Of a DNA stretch of 64,000 bases, positions 58,530 to 64,000 are shown in pieces. The notes beneath the pieces were generated by a model that searched no databases, was not told where the DNA came from, and saw only the letters and a list, made by a program, of their open reading frames with translations. Position 1 is the first letter of the stretch. Each line of letters opens with the position of its first letter. The position numbers and the translations under genes were made by a program. This DNA comes from Lotus japonicus. Lineage: Eukaryota > Streptophyta > Magnoliopsida > Fabales > Fabaceae. Location of the stretch: positions 80,848,983 through 80,912,982 of the forward strand of contig NC_080042.1 of assembly GCF_012489685.1 (NCBI RefSeq), in the 5' to 3' direction.

Positions 58530-59321
58530 TTAGGGAGCATAACCACCACCATAGCCACCGCCACTTCCGCCACCTCCTCCATAACCACCACCGTGTGCAC
58601 CACCTGCCCCGTACCCACCTCCTCCACCTTGGCCTCCACCCCCACCACCACCATATGCTCCACCACCTTCACCTCCACCAGCACCACCACCACTTCCATA
58701 CCCACCTCCATGTGCTCCCCCATCACCACCGTAGCCTACTCCACCTCCACTTCCACCACCTCCTCCATATCCAATGCCATGTTGTCCACCAGCTCCATAG
58801 CCTCCTCCAGCTCCACCACCTTCACCGCCTCCATAACCACCGCCATGCTCTCCCCCAGATCCACCTCCACCTCCTTGGCCACCACCATAACCACCACTAC
58901 CATAGCCTCCGACTCCACCAGCTCCACCTCCTCCCAAACCATAGCCACCTCCACCGCCACTTCCTCCTCCTCCTCCATATCCTATGCCAGGTCCGTAGCC
59001 TCCCCCAGCTCCACCTCCTTCACCTCCACCATAACCACCACCATGCTCCCCCCCACTACCATAACCTCCACCACCACCACTTCCACCACCACCGCCACCG
59101 CCATGCCCGCCTCCATATCCAGGTCCTCCTCCAGCATCACCACCACCTTGTCCTCCACCACTTCCACCTCCATATCCACTCCCACCACCTGGGCCGCCGC
59201 CATAACCTCCACCACCATAGCCAGGTCCTCCTTCAAAAGTAAGTGATGCCCTTGTGGCAGAACATATCTCTAAAGCCAGTAGTACTAAGAAAACAACACC
59301 AGCAACTCTCTGTATAGCCAT
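58530..59321 (-). CDS. secreted glycine-rich protein (cell-wall GRP type)
   Basis: 263 residues, intronless. A hydrophobic signal peptide (MAIQRVAGVVFLVLLALEIC, cleavage near residue 24) is followed by ASLTFEGGPG, then almost only GGGYGG, GSGGG and GGxGGG blocks, ending GGGYGGGYAP. No RNA-binding, cold-shock or Cys-rich C-terminal domain is present, so it is a class I GRP, likely structural in the wall. The start at 59321 is chosen over an in-frame ATG 9 codons upstream because it begins the signal peptide directly. Long open frames on the opposite strand (58593-59246) are shadows of the GGN codon pattern. Confidence 0.88.
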   Translation of the reverse strand: MAIQRVAGVVFLVLLALEICSATRASLTFEGGPGYGGGGYGGGPGGGSGYGGGSGGGQGGGDAGGGPGYGGGHGGGGGGGSGGGGGYGSGGEHGGGYGGGEGGGAGGGYGPGIGYGGGGGSGGGGGYGLGGGGAGGVGGYGSGGYGGGQGGGGGSGGEHGGGYGGGEGGGAGGGYGAGGQHGIGYGGGGGSGGGVGYGGDGGAHGGGYGSGGGAGGGEGGGAYGGGGGGGQGGGGGYGAGGAHGGGYGGGGGSGGGYGGGYAP

Positions 59322-59382
59322 GGGATTGAAGAATATGAGAACTCCCACAATGAGCTATAACTTTGTTGGTGAGGTTGGAGGG

Positions 59383-59390
59383 TATTTATA
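59383..59390 (-). promoter_or_regulatory. TATA box of the glycine-rich protein gene
   Basis: TATAAATA on the minus strand, about 62 nt upstream of the start codon; implies a short leader of about 30-40 nt. Confidence 0.65.
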
Positions 59391-61219
59391 GGGATTGGCA
59401 AGGCGCGTTGGAAGCAAAGAGTGGAGTGGTTGAGGCACATGGCCACATACAGTGTGATCCAACACACAAAGATGCACAAAGCACCACCAATGGATACTGT
59501 TAGTGTTAACTCGTACACTAGGCAAGAGTTGGCTATTCTGTTGTGTGCTTTTGCTGTCTTCCACATCCAAGGATGTAATAATAGTAATAGCTAGCTTGCT
59601 CTAAGTAGAAAGCCTGAAGTTTTTATCAACTTTTCACCTAAAACCAATCCGAAATTGTTTGGAAAAACTTCTGTTTATACCTGAATTTCACCCACACCAA
59701 AAGACTGATAGGAAGAGAAGATAGAGACATTGATTGATATGATAGTGCTGCGATAAGAACAAAAGAGAGAGATACGAAGATAAAGTGAGTGAAAATGAGG
59801 AAAAAAATGAGGTGTAAATGTATCATAACATTCTTGCAGCTTTTTTCTACTTTCACAGTCCTGTTTCAATAGTTTACTGCTATATGTTAGTACTAATTAG
59901 AAAGCTTTAATTACTAAGCAATTAGTAACAAGTTTGAAACTACTTTTTAATGTCATGATTTACCACTTTAATTTAACTCCGTTAGTGGAGAAGTTGAAGA
60001 AGTAATGTAGTAATATTTAATAAGGATATCGTCGTTGTTGAGATTATTCACACTTCTGCTAAGACCACACCTTAATCTTTACCCAATCAACACAATAATT
60101 TGAGATACGAGGCCAACAAAGAAAATGAAATGAATAAGCAAATGAAACAAACAGAAGCAATGAATTTCAAGCCTAATTAAGATCTATTTTTCGCAATTTG
60201 AATGCGTACGTGATGAAACACTTTTGAGTTTTGACAAACACTCGATGATGGTTTTATTCGTCAATTCCCTTATATATGCATAAGCCTCCAGGATATACAT
60301 AAACATTATCGAACTACTAATTTAACACACTACAAACATTCTACATAAGTAAATGAATTGGTTACAGATCCACTTATTATAACTAAGCAATTGTGGAATA
60401 TATATTTCTATCATAGTAGCGATCATCTGTCACACACAATTAGATGAAAATAAATATACGTTGCCCGAATTCATAATGAAACACCTAATTTCCTGTGCGG
60501 TTCCTTAAAGTTATCATACGAAACACTTCCCAGCCAATATAATGCAAGCACTAAAAGCAGATAATACTAACCTCGAGTATGGGACGTAGGTAAAATGGTG
60601 AGGTTGCTCCTACTCCTTTGTGAAACTTTTTCTTCTCGTATCTAGGATCTTGGGAGCAAAGAATAAAGATTAGGTCAGATCAACATAGTGTGACCTGTGT
60701 GTGTCTATATATTTCTTTCTTTGGAAAAGTAACAAAAGACTAATACACTACGTGTACCACTGATGAGTCTTTCCTTCAACAGGATCGTTACCAATTCTAC
60801 ATTAGGTCTATCAACCACCCTCATGGCTGTCGGTGAGCGCTAGCTACCAGCTCCTTTCCTGACAAGCAAATCGTTGCACAAATGTGATATGATCAATTGA
60901 TTAACAAATATTATACAATAATTGGAGATATTAGTTAATTAAAAATCCAAATTCTCATATGCGTAACACTTAATTAATAATATTATTGGGCCAAAGTGCA
61001 AAGCCCATTTTATTTTATTCCGTAAATTATTGATTGGAAAATATATGTGATTCCTGAGTACATACACCCTAAATGAAGATACTGCATCGTTGATGAGGAC
61101 ATACAACAAGTAGTGAACAAAGCCATTTATCCTAGAATTTTTGGAAAAAAAGGCAAGGAGGCATGGAAAGAAAGTGGTTGAGAAAAATCCTTTCCTACAA
61201 AATCTTCCTAAAAAATTGA
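59391..61219. other. intergenic, nothing recognised
   Basis: The first few hundred bases are the promoter side of the glycine-rich gene. Frames at 59638-59869 and 60939-61229 on the minus strand have no domains. Confidence 0.4.
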
Positions 61220-61615
61220 ACACATGCATTGACGGTGTTATTGATAAAACAAAACATCTTTGAAATTAAAGCTCACTGAGAATGAAGAAATACAACAACC
61301 ATCTTTTATCGCATGTTTGTAAGGCAATGATGAATTTCAAATCATAGCAAGGAGGAAAAAGGGGTTTGTTTCATGGACAACCCTCCATTTGAGGTTGTGG
61401 TGGCAAATATTTTGAAACAAAGGAAGATGAGATTTTCACCAAAGGAAATACCTTCTAGAAATTATAATTCTTAATGTTTTATTTATAATAAATATGGTCA
61501 TAAATCTAAGGACATTCACTATAGATGCACTAGGCGAATAATTCTTAATTATTATAAGAGAGATTATTTAAATAAAGATAAAGGGGAAGATGGTGACAAA
61601 AAAGCTATTAATTAT
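61220..61615 (+). pseudogene. decayed copia-type gag remnant
   Basis: One frame reads EVVVANILKQRKMRFSPKE, then a stop, then CFIYNKYGHKSKDIHYRC. This resembles the zinc knuckle of copia gag (CX2CX4HX4C), with the second Cys changed to Tyr and the last at shifted spacing. The region before it is gag-like but frame-broken. No LTRs found. Confidence 0.4.
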
Positions 61616-62287
61616 TAAAGTGATGCAAATTAGTAATGTAGTATGTTTTCTGGTTACAAGAGGAAAAGTAAAAGAACAAGCAAAACTACACAAGAGCGTC
61701 TAAGCAAAGTGACACAATAATATTAATTAGACGACGGACTCCTCTAAACGTAGCGCGGACTCCAGGGGCTTTGACGGGCTAGAAAGTCAGTTGTGTTGTT
61801 CATCTTATAAGAACTTGATAGATTTCAATTTTCTACTCTCTAGAGAGCATGGATCGGATTCTTGCAATCGTGTTACTTGCCAAAACGTAGACATGTCAAC
61901 TGTGCTTCTAAATACCTCCACAACAAAGTAAGCAATCAGAGACACAAAGAACATCCTTATAATCAAACTCCCAAGCATGTGTTATTCCAAGTTCAACAAC
62001 CAAAACTTCAGCTAGAAAGGCTTTCCCAAGCATGTGTTAATCTTGACTATTATGTAAGCTCCTTTCATGGCTTGATATATGCTTCCACTTGATATGTAAC
62101 CTAGCAGTTTGAACTGATTCTATAGCAAAAAGCTGGTGCATAATAATAACTTACAAGTTAATTTTAATAAGATTCTGTAGTTATAAAACATATTTTAGGC
62201 TATGCATGGTTATTTTATTTTTTTTGTTATAAATAAAGCCAAAAACGGGGAAATGTTTTTTTTGTTATAATAAGCCAAACAGGGAAA
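61616..62287. other. AT-rich spacer
   Basis: The frame at 61862-62092 (76 codons) has no recognisable features. No element end seen until 62288. Confidence 0.4.
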
Positions 62288-64000
62288 TCTATATCTATAT
62301 ATATTAGAAAAGAACAACTTCTAGCATGACGTGTCGCTCTCACAGGCCAAGTTAGTGACGTGTCGCTCCGAGATTAATTCCCACTTAATTATTTACACGT
62401 CAGCTTTTCCACCTATTAATTTTCGGATTTTTAATTAATTCAGGATTTTATGAGTTTTTATTGTGATTTGCTAGATTTTGATAGTTTTTATCTATATTTA
62501 TTTAGTACCTTTTTAAATTTTAGATTTGATTAGGATTTAGGTTGTTTATTTCTTGATTTTATCTTAATTTATCTTATTATTTATTTTTAGAGTATTAATT
62601 AATTTTTATGGTATTTTTGTTGAATTTTTGGATTTTTAATTAACTCAGGATTTTATTACATATTTAATTTAAAAAAAACAAGTGATTATGTTAAATATTA
62701 AAATAAATAAAATCCAACATGATCATGTTCCATTTATAAGAGATTCATGTGAAGGAAAAAACAAAAAGATATTCAATGGGTAAATATTTTATATCTTCTT
62801 TTATTTTAACCTTAAAATTTCCTAAAAAACTGTCATTTTAAACAAAAATAAAATCTTATAAGTGATTTAAATCAATAATACATCCCATTAGCAAAAACCC
62901 TCTTAAAACCCTGTCTACCTCCACCATCTCCTCCATGGAATTCTCATCCCACAACCTCTCCTACCTCGCCCAGCTCCACCACTTCCGGTTCACAATCTTT
63001 CTTTAACACGTTCCATTCCACACACACAATGTCTCTTGACTCCGTTCATTAGTATTCCTCTGCCACATCTTTGCTATCGACTTGCAATCCCCATCCATCC
63101 GATTCGCTGTTGCGTCGCCACTCAAGCCACCCATTGGATACATGAGTGCAATAACATCATAAGGAGGAGGTAATCGAAGACGATTAAGGGCGATTTTTTG
63201 TGCTTTTGTTTTTTGGTTGGCTTTTGTCTTGCTGCCTTGGACTGATTGTGAATGTTGCAGATGGAGGTAATTTCAAATTATTTTCTTCCATTGCTTGAAT
63301 AGTTAATTGTACTCTGTTTTGGAGTTGTTTCTGTTTGGCTACGGTTCGCTGATGTGCTTCTAAGCAGATTATGTTATGGTTTTTTCATTTTGTGGTGTTT
63401 CAGGGTCATACCAAGGATTCAGGAGCCAAGGGTGGAGATTCATCTGCCAAGAAAGATGTTAGCCGAGTCCTAATGCTCAGGTGAAACACGCTCATTCACA
63501 CACCCCTATCATGTTTGATTGCATTAGTGGAAAAATATGAGTTTAATTTTGATGCACTCACGGGATTTTTAAATTAAATAAAAGAACTGGGTTTCTCAAA
63601 TGTGTATAGAATCAAATAACTTCGGTCTGACAAGTGACTTTACACTGCTTACTCTCTCCTCTGTAATAAGTTTAATTTCACTCATTTTATGGCAGCTCAC
63701 ATGGCTGAACTTTCATACCTGAAGAGATCAGTTCTGTATCCAGATGCAATTTGGATTATTCTTTTGGCCTAGAGTATTTAGCTTTTATCTCTTTAATGTG
63801 ATGATTAATGAACATTTGCAAGAAGTTGTATTTTCTTTTTCCAAAAAAAATGTTTTGAAACGTCTGGATTCCCCAATTTTCTGCAATCATAATGTTTATG
63901 ACTGTATTTTTTTTAATCATGATGCTCAGAAGAACTCTCTTCTTTAGAGCAAAGGAAAATGAAGAGCATTTACACCTTGAACGAATCAAGGATAAGTCAA
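62288..64000 (+). mobile_element. Helitron-like 5' end, element continues past the window
   Basis: TCTATATCTATATATATTAG, continuing AAAAGAAC, after A matches the 5' style of the other Helitron-like elements here. A short phrase GACGTGTCGCTC is repeated at about 62329 and 62357. The 3' end would lie beyond 64000, so this call rests on one end. Confidence 0.4.
63255..63482 (+). pseudogene. exon-like pieces of an unidentified gene
   Basis: GCAG|ATGGAG|GTAATT gives a 6-nt exon-like unit. A further unit after TTTCAG starts at 63403 and reads GHTKDSGAKGGDSSAKKD then VSRVLML, ending CAG|GTGAAA (about 63481). The next possible exon near 63694 brings a stop codon (SSHG then TGA), so a longer protein is not supported. 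The source gene is unknown; it may be captured by the Helitron-like element. A real short gene cannot be excluded. Confidence 0.3.

Noticed and set aside
58593..59246. Long Thr/Ser-rich and His/Leu-rich plus-strand frames over the glycine-rich gene
   Set aside because: Artefacts of the GGN codon repeats read in other frames; no promoter on that strand.

Overview
The window is plant nuclear DNA, most likely from a legume-type dicot. The sequence is AT-rich, the genes carry GT-AG introns and Pol II TATA boxes, and there is a dense load of plant transposons. The MYC2-type regulator, VQ protein and ubiquitin protease are typical eudicot genes. The legume assignment is an inference from overall protein and repeat resemblance; no database search was possible. 

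Genes form two gene-bearing ends around a transposon-rich centre. At 5.7-12 kb are a VQ-motif, IKU1-like proline-rich protein (minus), an intron-containing elongator tRNA-Met (minus), a small basic protein with a 5' UTR intron (plus) and a small conserved plant protein of unknown function (minus). At 25-27 kb is an intronless MYC2-class bHLH jasmonate regulator (minus). At 54-59 kb are an eight-exon ubiquitin-specific protease of the UBP20/21 type (plus, reconstructed in frame, 702 residues) and a secreted glycine-rich protein (minus). These genes do not form a pathway; they are ordinary neighbours. 

Between them, and especially at 28-52 kb, lies a nested archive of mobile elements, many delimited here by exact target-site duplications (TSDs). 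There are three hAT-type non-autonomous elements with 8-bp TSDs (13.1, 32.3 and 33.6 kb). Two Mutator-like elements have 9-bp TSDs (36.5 and 44.3 kb), one carrying a PPR-like gene fragment, and a third long-TIR element lies at 46.4 kb. A very large solo LTR of 4,079 bp has a 5-bp TSD (40.1 kb). There is one intact Stowaway MITE (21.2 kb), three copies of a GCATGTTTGG-ended MITE, a fold-back element, and a small SINE family with three copies. Several Helitron ends are present (18.8, 29.8, 31.3-35.2, 47.6-52.0 and 62.3 kb). Gene-like exon pieces, including a Pumilio N-terminal fragment at 15.8 kb, sit near or inside Helitron-like sequence and suggest gene capture. 

The most interesting points are the layered insertions, which give a relative order of events: a SINE inside a Helitron tail that is itself duplicated, and two hATs inside one Helitron. 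Also notable are the probable Pack-MULE, the solo LTR with its in-frame 36-bp minisatellite and acidic ORF, and a TATATATA box placed so that a Pol III tRNA gene and a Pol II gene may share it. No wholly new system was found that the sequence alone can prove.
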